The notes under the pieces are model-generated. The model saw nothing but the letters and a program-made list of their open reading frames with translations, was not told the DNA's origin and ran no database searches. Below, piece after piece: positions 1 to 8,953 of a stretch of DNA of 24,219 bases. Source of the stretch: Candidatus Cloacimonadota bacterium (GTDB lineage: Bacteria > Cloacimonadota > Cloacimonadia > JGIOTU-2); NCBI GenBank assembly GCA_011043895.1, contig DRBZ01000041.1:1-24219 (forward strand), read 5' to 3'. Within the stretch, counting starts at the first letter, position 1. Every line of letters begins with the position of its first letter. A program made the translations under genes and the position numbers.

Positions 1-1
1 C

Positions 2-82
2 AGAAATAAGTTCAAAAAACTATTAGATTCAATTGAAAATATTAAACTAAATCTCAACTGCAATGCAGTTCAATATACTTGA
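2..82 (+). CDS. Possible C-terminal tail of a gene entering from the left (partial)
   Basis: From the window edge one plus-strand frame stays open for 26 codons and stops with TGA at 80-82; the other two plus frames stop within 24 bases. The composition (Lys, Leu, Ile, Asn, ending VQYT) is compatible with a protein C-terminus, and the layout would make it convergent with the metalloprotein gene at 130. No family can be recognised from so short a piece, and an open run of 26 codons in AT-rich DNA can occur by chance. Confidence 0.2.
   Translation, partial: RNKFKKLLDSIENIKLNLNCNAVQYT
56..70. terminator. Small palindrome between two gene ends, possible weak terminator
   Basis: AACTGCA and TGCAGTT are perfect inverted arms around one base, giving a six-pair stem with a three-base loop. 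On the minus strand it lies 60 bases after the stop of the YgjP-type gene and is followed by moderately T-rich sequence (GAGATTTAGTTT). The T run is poor, so termination is only a guess from position and shape. Confidence 0.25.
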
Positions 83-129
83 AATCAAGAGGTTAGAAAT
101 ATGTCTACTGCATTATCTGGGTTTAAAGA

Positions 130-684
130 TCACATAAATTCAAGTCTATATTTTCTCAATTCCTTCCTTAGCTGCTGATATCTCGTACAATACGTTGCTA
201 GTTCCTGCCAGAATTTATTGCTGTGATTTCTATGTTTGAGGTGAACAAGCTCATGTAAAATAACATATTCTTGTAACTCCCCTGGCAGCAAAATAAGTTT
301 ATAATTCAGGTTGATATTCTTCTTTGCAGAGCAGCTACCCCAAAGTGTTTTTTGGTTTTTGACAAAGACACGATTATAGCTAAATCCATGTTTTTCTGCC
401 AATGTCTCAAGCTTGCTGATTAGTAGTTTTTTTGCTTCAAACCTGCCAATTGTTGAAGAATCCTCATTTGATTGTTGATATTCATTTTGCAATGCATTGA
501 ATTTTTTTAGGTGCTTTAGAATCCAGTCTTGTTTGGAAAGAACAAACTCCTTTGCCTTTTCCATTGGCACACCAACAGGCACAGCTACACGCACCTTAGT
601 TCCCCTTATGGATATGCTGATTCGTTTGGCGCGGGAGCTACGGATGAAGTGGATTGGACCAAGGGTAGTAAATTCATTTATCAT
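130..684 (-). CDS. YgjP-type zinc metalloprotein (DUF45 family)
   Basis: The 184-residue product is a full-length member of the DUF45/YgjP family (E. coli YgjP is of similar size). The family hallmark TLWGSCS with a following NLNYKLILLP stretch is at residues about 113-134. The metal site HELVH is at 144-148, and a further His at 151 or 154 is a likely third ligand. There is no signal peptide or membrane segment, so it should be cytoplasmic. The family has a zincin-like fold; E. coli YgjP is listed as a UTP pyrophosphatase, but the physiological role here cannot be read from sequence. It is last in the purA-to-YgjP gene run. There is no Shine-Dalgarno before the ATG, which follows the stop of a 33-codon ORF by 10 bases, so translational coupling is possible. 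Confidence 0.88.
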   Translation of the reverse strand: MINEFTTLGPIHFIRSSRAKRISISIRGTKVRVAVPVGVPMEKAKEFVLSKQDWILKHLKKFNALQNEYQQSNEDSSTIGRFEAKKLLISKLETLAEKHGFSYNRVFVKNQKTLWGSCSAKKNINLNYKLILLPGELQEYVILHELVHLKHRNHSNKFWQELATYCTRYQQLRKELRKYRLEFM

Positions 685-694
685 ATTATTTATA

Positions 695-796
695 TTATGG
701 ACCAGAGTTCACACTTGCGTGGAATTCAGCTATTTCTTTAATAATTTCATCATAAAGTCCAGCCGATGGTGAAGTCCAGTCTGATAAATCGGACAT
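695..796 (-). CDS. Possible 33-codon small ORF between the ABC exporter and the YgjP-type gene
   Basis: This short ATG-to-TAA frame fills most of the 133-base gap between the exporter gene and the metalloprotein gene, in the same direction as both. The peptide starts MSDLSDWTSPSAGLYDEI and is acidic with a helix-forming middle (DEIIKEIAEF). No clear Shine-Dalgarno precedes it. I recognise no family. It may be a small protein, a leader that couples translation into the next gene, a remnant, or chance. The rest of the 685-817 gap shows nothing else. Confidence 0.28.
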   Translation of the reverse strand: MSDLSDWTSPSAGLYDEIIKEIAEFHASVNSGP

Positions 797-817
797 TCGT
801 TATTTATTAGAGTTTCC

Positions 818-2929
818 TTACTTCTCCATTCCCTTATACTGTAACTCATACAATTTGTAATAGATTCCACGCTGTTTAAGCAATTCCTGATGAGAGCCCT
901 CTTCTGCGATCCTTCCTTTGTGGATCACTACGATCCTGTCCACATGCTGAATCGTAGACAAACGGTGTGCAATAATAATTGAGGTGCGGTTCTCCATAAC
1001 CTTCTGAAGTGCATCCTGAATGAGCATTTCTGTTTCTGTGTCGATATTTGATGTTGCTTCATCCAGCACAAAAATACTCGGATCCCCTACCAGCACACGG
1101 GCAAAGGCAAGAAGCTGTCGCTGCCCTGCAGAGAGTACAGAACCGCGCTCTTTGGCATCATCATCATACCCTTTTGGAAGTTTTGAAATAAATCGGTCTG
1201 CATTCACATATTTTGCTGCCTGTACTATCTCTTCTTCGGTAATATCCGAGCGGAACAGCGATATATTATCTCTTATCTTACCGGAAAATATGAACACATC
1301 CTGTTGAACCACACCGATATTATTACGTAATTCTTCAAGGTTGTACTGTTTTATCGATTTCCTATCAATAAGGATGTCACCTTTCTGGAAGGGATAAAAT
1401 GAACTGATAAGTTTTACGAGTGTAGTTTTCCCGCCACCGGTAGAGCCCACGAGAGCAACTTTCTCTCCTTCCTGTATCTTAAGATTTACATCCTTGAGGA
1501 TCCAGTCTTCTTTCTCATAAGCCATCCACACGTTTTTGAACTCGATTTCTCCTTTCAAGCGAGTATAATGCTCGGGTACTTGAGGATATTCTTCTTCTTT
1601 TTCATCCATCAGTTTAAAAATCCGCTCAAGCGCAGCCATCGCAGATTGCATCACATTATACTTCTGGCTGAGGTCATACAAGGGATCAAAGAAACGGTGC
1701 ACGTAGCTAATGAACACGACCAGCACTCCCAGTGACATCCTGTTCTGAATGATACTTCCACCGCCGTACCACAGAATCAATGCAATCGCTAGATGTACCA
1801 TCACATCGATGAGTGGACGGAATACAGCAAATACGCGCAATTGCTTTTTCTCAGCATTATAATATTCTTGTGTAATCTCTTCAAATTCCTGTTGTTTGGT
1901 TTCTTCCTGGTGGAAAAGCTGAATTGTCTGAATGCCGGAAATATTTTCGCTAAGACTGGCGTTTATCTTAGCAAGTCGTATTCGAACCATTCGATAGACC
2001 TTACGAATATCCACTTTAAACTTGAGCATGAAGAAAACCACAAAGGGGAGTACCACAAAAGTTATGAGAGCCAGCTTCCAGTTGATGATCAGCATAACAA
2101 TCAGAATCGCCAGCATCATAAAGAGATCCTGCACCAATGTGATAAGTCCCTCTCCAAGCATTTCAGAAAGAGCATTCACATCGTTTGTAACACGCGTCAC
2201 CAGACGTCCGATGGGATTCTTGTCAAAGAAGGACATGGGAAGCTTCATCAAATGATTGAACAGTTTCATGCGCAGGTCATACATAGAATGCATAGCTCCA
2301 TATTGCGTCATGTATATCTGAGCATAACTGAATACAAACCGAAGTATCAAGAGTACAAAAAAGATGATTGCGAGGGTTTTAAGTCCGCTTATGTCGTTGG
2401 AACGTAGAGACCTGGTTGCTTCCACGGACAGATTGCCAAAATCACTTTGCTGAATGATATAATAATCTCCGAATTTTTTCAAGTATTCAGGATATTCATC
2501 AGCGACTTTGGTATTCTTATTATTAATCGGATATGCCGCATATATCTCTTTACTTATGAGATCTTTTTTGATGATCAACTTATAATGTTTTGGCAGGAGT
2601 TTATCAATATTATAGCTATGAAGCAGTATTTTGCCATCCACTTGTTCATAAATGAATTTTTTATAGCGTTTTTTAAAGTGTTCCTGTATCTCAGGATGAT
2701 CTTCAACAGACAGGATCTTCAGTGATGGATTGATGTATTCATCAATAGCGTATTTTGTAATATACGGTATTGCGATGGCAAAAAAGGCAACGATTATCAA
2801 TATGAAAAGTGAGATGATGAAGTATATCTTGTAGGGTGCGAGATATCTGAGCAAGCGCTTCATCAGCGCTGCATCAAGGACTTTTCCTGTGTCTTTTTCT
2901 TCTTCAAATGCGCTTGAATGCCTTCTCAT
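818..2929 (-). CDS. ABC exporter half-transporter, subunit with consensus Walker B and a large extracytoplasmic insertion
   Basis: This 703-residue product is a type IV (MsbA-like) exporter half: six membrane helices, then an ATPase domain. Walker A GSTGGGKT is at 495-502, signature LSAGQ at 599-603, Walker B VLDEATS with catalytic Glu624, and switch His655. Residues about 66-180, between the first and second helices, form a charged insert of roughly 115 residues predicted outside the membrane; ordinary exporters have a short loop there, which explains the length. The non-consensus LSAGQ together with an intact Glu is the pattern of the TM288-type partner in heterodimeric exporters. Its ATG directly follows the TAA of the upstream subunit gene (TAAATG), so the two should be co-translated. 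The substrate (drug, lipid or peptide) cannot be deduced. Confidence 0.93.
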   Translation of the reverse strand: MRRHSSAFEEEKDTGKVLDAALMKRLLRYLAPYKIYFIISLFILIIVAFFAIAIPYITKYAIDEYINPSLKILSVEDHPEIQEHFKKRYKKFIYEQVDGKILLHSYNIDKLLPKHYKLIIKKDLISKEIYAAYPINNKNTKVADEYPEYLKKFGDYYIIQQSDFGNLSVEATRSLRSNDISGLKTLAIIFFVLLILRFVFSYAQIYMTQYGAMHSMYDLRMKLFNHLMKLPMSFFDKNPIGRLVTRVTNDVNALSEMLGEGLITLVQDLFMMLAILIVMLIINWKLALITFVVLPFVVFFMLKFKVDIRKVYRMVRIRLAKINASLSENISGIQTIQLFHQEETKQQEFEEITQEYYNAEKKQLRVFAVFRPLIDVMVHLAIALILWYGGGSIIQNRMSLGVLVVFISYVHRFFDPLYDLSQKYNVMQSAMAALERIFKLMDEKEEEYPQVPEHYTRLKGEIEFKNVWMAYEKEDWILKDVNLKIQEGEKVALVGSTGGGKTTLVKLISSFYPFQKGDILIDRKSIKQYNLEELRNNIGVVQQDVFIFSGKIRDNISLFRSDITEEEIVQAAKYVNADRFISKLPKGYDDDAKERGSVLSAGQRQLLAFARVLVGDPSIFVLDEATSNIDTETEMLIQDALQKVMENRTSIIIAHRLSTIQHVDRIVVIHKGRIAEEGSHQELLKQRGIYYKLYELQYKGMEK

Positions 2930-4678
2930 TTATGCTTCCAGTTCTTCTTTCAGTTTCTGTCGGTTATAAATGTCTGTATAAATTCCGTTCTGCTTTAACA
3001 GACTCTCATGATTGCCTGATTCTGCTACTTTTCCATCATCCAGCACAATTATCTTATCTGCATGCTGCATTGTAGAGATTCGGTGGGCAATTATCAGAAC
3101 GGTCTTTCCTTTCTGGCTTACACGAAGATTCTTGAGAATGATCTCCTCCGTTTCGGTATCCACTGATGAGAACGCATCATCCAGAATGAGTATTGGTGCA
3201 TCTTTTATCAGTGCACGGGATATCGCCAGACGCTGTTTCTGTCCACCGGATAGAGATACTCCTCGTTCGCCCACAATGGAATCGAACTCTTTATCAAAAT
3301 TTTTAATGTCATTGTAAAATTGAGAGATCTGTGTTGTTTCAATAATATCATCCTGACTCACTTTATTATTACCGAACCGAATATTTTCTGTGATCGAGGA
3401 TGCAAAAAGAAAGATCTCCTGTGTTACTACTGCTATTGATCTGCGCAATGTATCAAGCGGGATTTTATAGATCTCATGGTCATCGATATAGATCTCGTTA
3501 TGAGGAGGATTGAACAGACGAGTGAGCAGTTTTATTATCGTACTTTTTCCTTCACCTGTTCTGCCGACAATAGCAAGTGTCTCTCCTGGCTTCACATGGA
3601 AATCAACGCCTTTAAGTACTTCTGTTTCTGTATCAGGATAGGCATAATGCAGGTTTTTTATCTGAATATCACCTTTGAGTTTCTTAATGCCATAATCTAC
3701 AATACCGGGCTCATCGATGATCTCTGGCTTCTGTTGCATGATTTCCTGAATTCTGTTCAGAGATGCAGTTCCGCGTTGATACAGGTTCACGATCCATCCA
3801 ATGGCAATGACTGGCCAGATAATGAGGTGCAGATAACTGTTAAAAGCAACGAATTCTCCAATAGTGATCTCACGGAGAATTGTCTTGGTTCCACCAATGA
3901 GCAGGGTCAGCAACATACTAATACCAATAATTGCAAACATAGAAGGAAAGAACATTCCCCAAATTTTCACGAGATGGATATTCTGATCGACCAGGTTCTC
4001 AGCAACATCCCCAACATGATTTTCATACGCTCTTTCACGCACAAAGGATTTTATCACACGCACACCGGAAATGGTCTCCTGAACTCTATCAGAAAGATGT
4101 GCAAAGGTATCCTGTACTTTTTTGAAAAGCTTATGAACCTTCCTTCCAAAATAGATCATGATAAAGGTCACGATTGGTAGTGGAATGATCACAAAGAGGG
4201 TCATTTTCAGGTTGATATTGCTCATCAAAGCAAAGGATGCAATCGTCACAAAGAATACATCGAACATGAGCACCACACCGATTCCGAAAAGCATACGGAC
4301 TGCATTCAGGTCGTTGGTTGCGTATGCCATAAGATCGCCGGTATTGTGGTTCTGAAAAAATCGAGGTGAAAGTTTTTGCAGATGGGCGTAATAGTCATTG
4401 CGGATCTTTTTCTCTATTTTGAACGAATTGGTTATCAGGAACAGTCTCCACAAGAAACGTAGCACTGCCATAAAGAGAGCAAGACCGAAAATGATACCTG
4501 CAAACATCAGGATCGAATTCATTGTAAAATTTGGTTTGTGGAGGTAGTCGATCACATGCTGAATGATCTTAGGTACGATCATCTGGATAGCATCAACAAT
4601 GATCAGGCAAAGTACACCCAGTGCGATGGATTTTTTATAATGTTTAAGATAGGAGAAAATCAGCTTGAAATTTTTCAT
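2930..4678 (-). CDS. ABC exporter half-transporter, subunit with degenerate Walker B
   Basis: The product is a standard-length 582-residue MsbA/LmrA-like half-transporter with six helices in about residues 15-305. Walker A GRTGEGKS is at 372-379, consensus signature LSGGQ at 476-480, and switch His532. Walker B reads ILILDDAFS, so Asp501 replaces the catalytic Glu. That substitution with an intact signature is what the TM287-type subunit of heterodimeric exporters shows. With the next gene's LSAGQ signature, one composite ATP site would be degenerate and the other consensus. The gene lies 25 bases after the TPR gene and abuts its partner. No Shine-Dalgarno is visible before its ATG (the upstream bases read ACCTCGAAT), so initiation may be weak or coupled. 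The substrate is unknown. Confidence 0.93.
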   Translation of the reverse strand: MKNFKLIFSYLKHYKKSIALGVLCLIIVDAIQMIVPKIIQHVIDYLHKPNFTMNSILMFAGIIFGLALFMAVLRFLWRLFLITNSFKIEKKIRNDYYAHLQKLSPRFFQNHNTGDLMAYATNDLNAVRMLFGIGVVLMFDVFFVTIASFALMSNINLKMTLFVIIPLPIVTFIMIYFGRKVHKLFKKVQDTFAHLSDRVQETISGVRVIKSFVRERAYENHVGDVAENLVDQNIHLVKIWGMFFPSMFAIIGISMLLTLLIGGTKTILREITIGEFVAFNSYLHLIIWPVIAIGWIVNLYQRGTASLNRIQEIMQQKPEIIDEPGIVDYGIKKLKGDIQIKNLHYAYPDTETEVLKGVDFHVKPGETLAIVGRTGEGKSTIIKLLTRLFNPPHNEIYIDDHEIYKIPLDTLRRSIAVVTQEIFLFASSITENIRFGNNKVSQDDIIETTQISQFYNDIKNFDKEFDSIVGERGVSLSGGQKQRLAISRALIKDAPILILDDAFSSVDTETEEIILKNLRVSQKGKTVLIIAHRISTMQHADKIIVLDDGKVAESGNHESLLKQNGIYTDIYNRQKLKEELEA

Positions 4679-4703
4679 ATTCGAGGTACAAGTTTCTACA
4701 GTA

Positions 4704-7700
4704 TTATGGAAGTGCGTCCAATAATTTCTTTGCCTCAGCTCCCCAGTTTGAATTGGTACCGTATCGCTCTATAATGTTCTGGTAAAAAAGTCGTGCTTTA
4801 TCGAATTTTTGCTGCTTTTCATATGCCATCGCAATCTTAATGTTTGCATTTACGTACCACTGATCGAGGAAGCTGTAATCATAGACGATCTTAAGTAGAG
4901 TTTCAATAGCATGATCGTATTCTTTCAGCCCATAGTAAGATTCTCCAATCCAGTAAATTATCTCGGCTTTGACTTCACTATCTGTGAATTTATCCTGTAT
5001 TGTTTTGAATAGCTGGATTGCCTTTTTGTATTCTTTGTCCATGTAGTAGCAATAAGATATCTCGAAAATGGTCTCAGGAGTCAACTCCGGTGAACCAAAA
5101 CGCTCTATAAGCATCTGGTATGCCTCAATCGCCAGCATCCATTCTCCCATTGCTTTACAGGTGAGTGCAAAATTTTCGATTGCCCGCATTGCATAAGTTC
5201 CCTCGGTATCACGTTGTATGACCTTCTGATAATACTCGAGCGCTTGCTGATAATTTCCCTGACTGAAATGCACCGATCCGAGTTTAAGATATGCATTGTT
5301 CACCAATGGAGAATCAGAATAATTCTCAACCAGTATCTTCAAATATTCAGTTGCTTCTTTGAAATTCTTCTCGCTGAGTTCAAGAATAGCAAATTCAAGA
5401 TAGGCATCATCAGCGTAGTCGGTCTGTGGATAATCATCGATCACTTCTTCAAATAGCCTGCGAGCTTTCCTCTTATCGAGGTCAGCATAATAAATCCCTC
5501 TCTCAAGAGTGATATGGGCTTGAATCGAATCATCATCCTGAATAATAGACTTATAATATTTCTCAAAATTTTCGGCTTGTGTGCGGTTTTTCTGACGGTA
5601 ATAAGCAACAACCGTATTTTCTGCTATCTGTTTCCAGTTCAGGTAGTTATAGGTTTCAAAAGGATGTTTATAACTCTCCGTTATATTATAGATCTTGATA
5701 TAATTATTCAATGCTTTTGCCATATCATCAACAAGAAAATGCAAACGTGCCAGTTGTTCTGTATCTTTTAGCATATCAGATTCTGTAATATTATTGCTTA
5801 TAATACGTTCATATTGCACTATCGAATATGCAAGATTTCCCTGTTCTTCATAGATCTGTGCAAGCGTTCTTCTGTCTGAATTGTTCAATTCTTTTATCTC
5901 AAGGGATATGTTGATCGCTTCATCAAAACGATTTTCAAGAATGTAGAGATCTCTAAGTTTTCTCAGGAGGTCATCATCTGGTTCATTTTCCGCAAGCAGT
6001 GCATAATATTGAATTGCTTTGTCAGATTGATCCAATATCATATACATTGAGCCAAGATATTCCAGTACTTTCGAATAATGTTCTTGTTTCGGATAATTCT
6101 GAACATAATACTCGAAATAGGGAATACTTTGCGAGAGACTATTCAATTTATAATACACAAATCCAACATTATACAGCAGCGATGGATCAGAATAAATAGT
6201 CTTTTTATCGATTTTCTGATACTGATTTCGCGCAGCGATATATCCTTCATTTTCAAGGTACAGATTTCCCAGAAATTCGTTTGCCTTATTACGGATATGT
6301 TCATTTTGTGTAAGATTTGATGCCTGCTGCAGGTACATGATTATTTGCTCACGAGCTCCACCATATTCCATCAAAGCTGCACCAAGATCGAAATAGACCT
6401 GTCCGATATAAGGAAATGTTCCATAGGAATCTATAAAATCAAGAGAAAGTTGCTGTAAAGTCGTGACATATTCCTCACTTCCTTGTTCAAAAGTTTGTGT
6501 TTTCAGTTTGATAAGATAGAATTCAGCGTACGCTTTTTCTGGAATATCTGTAAAATCTTTTACGATTGTCTCAAATATTTGTTCTGCTTGTTTGTAATAT
6601 GTATCAACATCCTCCTTGTCATCCATTGTTGCTTTTTTTGCAAGTGTAAGAAATATTTTTCCTTTGAGCAATAGAAGTTTGGGATTACTTTCAAAAAGTG
6701 GATCACTTTTCAAAAGTTCAAGAGCACCATCAAAGTCTTTGAGATTATTGGCATAGATTTGCACCAGAGAATATATCGTTTCAATATAATCATTACTTTG
6801 AACAAATTTGGCAAATGTTTGTAATAGATTTTCCAATGCTTGATCTTGATTCTTTATGGAGAATTCTCTTAGGTATTCAATTTTACTTCCAAGAGTATTA
6901 AGTTGTTCAGCATCAGTATATCTGGATGATAATGCCTGAGTATAAAATTCCAAAGCCTTCTCGTAATTATTTAACTCTTCATAAGATTCCGCAACATCTA
7001 TAAGTGCATCGCTACGAAGTTCACTTTCAGGATAGGTCGTCAGTATGATTGAATAATAGTTGATAGCATTTTCATAATTTAATACATAATTTTTATAGAT
7101 TGATCCAATGCTAAAATAAACTGAATCAACTGACACAATATGTGGAAATTTCTTTATGATAGTAAGATATGACGAGATTGCCTTTGTAAAATCTTTCTGC
7201 TTAAGATAAATTTCAGCCCGAAGTGCTTCAATGTCTTTCAAAATTGATACATCTGTATCTTCTTCATCAATCATCTGCAACATATGAAGCGCTTGAGTAT
7301 AATCATTTTTATTGAACAAGCCAGCACTTTGAAGATATTTGATCCTTGCAGTGTACGAACTTTTGGGAAATTCTTCCAAAAACTCTTTGCAGATATTTAT
7401 CATATCTGAATACTCACCAAGTTCATATTGTAAAGTTGCTATCTTTAATCCTATCTGATCCCTTTTCGGATACGTATCGAATTTACGATAAAATTCTTCA
7501 TATTGCTTGAGTGATTCTTCTGTTTCTCCACTTCTGTCTAATAACTCGGCATACAATAGAAGCAGAGTCTGTTCATACATTCGGGGAATCGTTTCAACCA
7601 AACTGTTTTTGAGCAGTTGTAACGCATCTGAAGTATCATTTTTATCATAATAATATTTTGATAAATCATGAATTGCTTCCCATTTTTCATCAGACTCAGG

Positions 7701-8297
7701 ATATTCAGAGATGAGAGAAAGTAAAGTCGATTCATAGTCGGCAGGCATATTGTTGAGTTTATACACATCTGCCAGTGAGAGCATTATTGTAGGCATTTGA
7801 TCATTGTCTGCATAGCTTTCTATAATATCCATGGACACTAAAATAGCTTCATTATACATACCAGCTTCCTCAAGCGCTTGTATGATCTTATTGAGTGATT
7901 GCAATGCATACGGGCTTTGAGGGTAGTTATAGATAATATCCTGGTAGTACTGGGCAGCTTCAAAATAATTCTTGTTATCAAAAAGAGCTTCTGCAAGTCT
8001 GTAAACTGTTTGAGGGTATATTGTTGTGTTTGGATAGTTCTCGAGCAAGCGCTTGTAGGCAAAGATTGCATTGACAAACTGTTCTAATTCTACATATGAA
8101 TTCCCAAGATAGAACTGCGCATGTTCTGCATAACTTGAGGATGGATATTGTTGTACGATATCCTGAAATTTGCCAATCGCTTCCTCATAAAGCGTATCAT
8201 CATACATTTTTTTGGCAAAGTCAAAATCCTCTTTTGCTCCTGCAAATACAAATAATGGTAAAAAAATAATAAACATAATTAAAATATATTTTTTCAT
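4704..8297 (-). CDS. Large exported tetratricopeptide-repeat protein (1197 residues)
   Basis: The N-terminus MKKYILIMFIIFLPLFVFAG is a signal peptide with a likely signal peptidase I site after VFA; there is no lipobox Cys. The remainder is almost entirely TPR-type helix pairs with recurring A..Y...L..YP patterns. Examples are AIGKFQDIVQQYP near the start and KARLFYQNIIERYG at the end. The first repeats resemble YbgF/BamD-type periplasmic TPR proteins. It probably acts as a periplasmic or outer-membrane scaffold, but no catalytic domain is visible and the partner is unknown. The start is well supported: GAGG overlaps the TGA of the upstream ATPase gene, 6 bases before the ATG. It sits between an orphan ABC ATPase and the heterodimeric exporter, all in one direction, which suggests an envelope-related job. 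Confidence 0.9.
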   Translation of the reverse strand: MKKYILIMFIIFLPLFVFAGAKEDFDFAKKMYDDTLYEEAIGKFQDIVQQYPSSSYAEHAQFYLGNSYVELEQFVNAIFAYKRLLENYPNTTIYPQTVYRLAEALFDNKNYFEAAQYYQDIIYNYPQSPYALQSLNKIIQALEEAGMYNEAILVSMDIIESYADNDQMPTIMLSLADVYKLNNMPADYESTLLSLISEYPESDEKWEAIHDLSKYYYDKNDTSDALQLLKNSLVETIPRMYEQTLLLLYAELLDRSGETEESLKQYEEFYRKFDTYPKRDQIGLKIATLQYELGEYSDMINICKEFLEEFPKSSYTARIKYLQSAGLFNKNDYTQALHMLQMIDEEDTDVSILKDIEALRAEIYLKQKDFTKAISSYLTIIKKFPHIVSVDSVYFSIGSIYKNYVLNYENAINYYSIILTTYPESELRSDALIDVAESYEELNNYEKALEFYTQALSSRYTDAEQLNTLGSKIEYLREFSIKNQDQALENLLQTFAKFVQSNDYIETIYSLVQIYANNLKDFDGALELLKSDPLFESNPKLLLLKGKIFLTLAKKATMDDKEDVDTYYKQAEQIFETIVKDFTDIPEKAYAEFYLIKLKTQTFEQGSEEYVTTLQQLSLDFIDSYGTFPYIGQVYFDLGAALMEYGGAREQIIMYLQQASNLTQNEHIRNKANEFLGNLYLENEGYIAARNQYQKIDKKTIYSDPSLLYNVGFVYYKLNSLSQSIPYFEYYVQNYPKQEHYSKVLEYLGSMYMILDQSDKAIQYYALLAENEPDDDLLRKLRDLYILENRFDEAINISLEIKELNNSDRRTLAQIYEEQGNLAYSIVQYERIISNNITESDMLKDTEQLARLHFLVDDMAKALNNYIKIYNITESYKHPFETYNYLNWKQIAENTVVAYYRQKNRTQAENFEKYYKSIIQDDDSIQAHITLERGIYYADLDKRKARRLFEEVIDDYPQTDYADDAYLEFAILELSEKNFKEATEYLKILVENYSDSPLVNNAYLKLGSVHFSQGNYQQALEYYQKVIQRDTEGTYAMRAIENFALTCKAMGEWMLAIEAYQMLIERFGSPELTPETIFEISYCYYMDKEYKKAIQLFKTIQDKFTDSEVKAEIIYWIGESYYGLKEYDHAIETLLKIVYDYSFLDQWYVNANIKIAMAYEKQQKFDKARLFYQNIIERYGTNSNWGAEAKKLLDALP

Positions 8298-8304
8298 AGT
8301 AACC

Positions 8305-8943
8305 TCATGATTGCAATGATATTAATGAAATATTTCGCTCGACGATAGAGCTATAAATTTCTAAATGTTTGGTCAAGATAAGCACACCTTTGTCTTTTAT
8401 TTTTTTAATATGGGTTAAAAATTGAATTTGATTTTCATGATCAAGAAATGTGGTGGGTTCATCAAGAATCAAGTATTTTGACTGCATGGATAAAGCAAAA
8501 ATAATCTGCAGGAGACGTAATTCACCTATAGAAACAGAATATAAGTCTCTGTCTAAAAAATTCTCAATTGTTACATTAAAAAGCTTGCATAACTTCGATA
8601 TATTTTGTAAGATATTGTTGTTATCTTGGTCCTCTGTTATAAACTCAAACTCGTCATTTATTACAGGAAAAATGAATTGATCCTCGGGTTTTTGAAAAAT
8701 AAAAGAGACTTTCTTGTAAAGGTTCTTCTCTTTCGGTAAAACTAGATCATCCAGAAATATTTTGCCTTCACCTGGAGCGAGATCTCTTAAAAGTAATCTA
8801 AATAATGTTGTTTTTCCAGCTCCGGTTTTTCCATGAATACAAATCTTTTCATCAGCATTCAATACAAAGTTCAAGTTATGTAATTGAAAGGGTGATTTCA
8901 CCTTTTTATACGCAAAAGAAACATTTTCAAACCGTATACTCAT
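8305..8943 (-). CDS. Orphan CbiO/EcfA-type ABC ATPase
   Basis: The 212-residue ATPase starts MSIRFENVSFAYKK, the usual opening of this family. Walker A GKTGAGKT is at 38-45, Q-loop segment FIFQKPEDQFIFP around Gln84, signature SVSIGE at 136-141, Walker B LILDEPTT (Asp161, Glu162) and switch His193 in TKHLE. QKPEDQ followed by an acidic stretch is typical of energy-coupling-factor (vitamin/cobalt/nickel uptake) ATPases. It lacks the C-terminal domain that brings EcfA proteins to about 280 residues, and its signature is weaker than LSGGE. No EcfT or substrate-binding membrane gene is in the window. A start 45 bases further upstream would overlap purA by 35 bases; the internal ATG, 10 bases after the purA stop, fits the family better, although neither start has a clear Shine-Dalgarno. 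Confidence 0.85.
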   Translation of the reverse strand: MSIRFENVSFAYKKVKSPFQLHNLNFVLNADEKICIHGKTGAGKTTLFRLLLRDLAPGEGKIFLDDLVLPKEKNLYKKVSFIFQKPEDQFIFPVINDEFEFITEDQDNNNILQNISKLCKLFNVTIENFLDRDLYSVSIGELRLLQIIFALSMQSKYLILDEPTTFLDHENQIQFLTHIKKIKDKGVLILTKHLEIYSSIVERNISLISLQS

Positions 8944-8953
8944 ATAATGAGAT

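Noticed and set aside
1793..2407. 204-codon plus-strand ORF antisense to the ABC exporter gene
   Set aside because: It is a shadow of a clear ABC transporter frame, rich in His and Lys, without domain features.
3476..4180. 234-codon plus-strand ORF antisense to the second ABC exporter gene
   Set aside because: Same reason: full overlap with a well-supported gene and no recognisable features.
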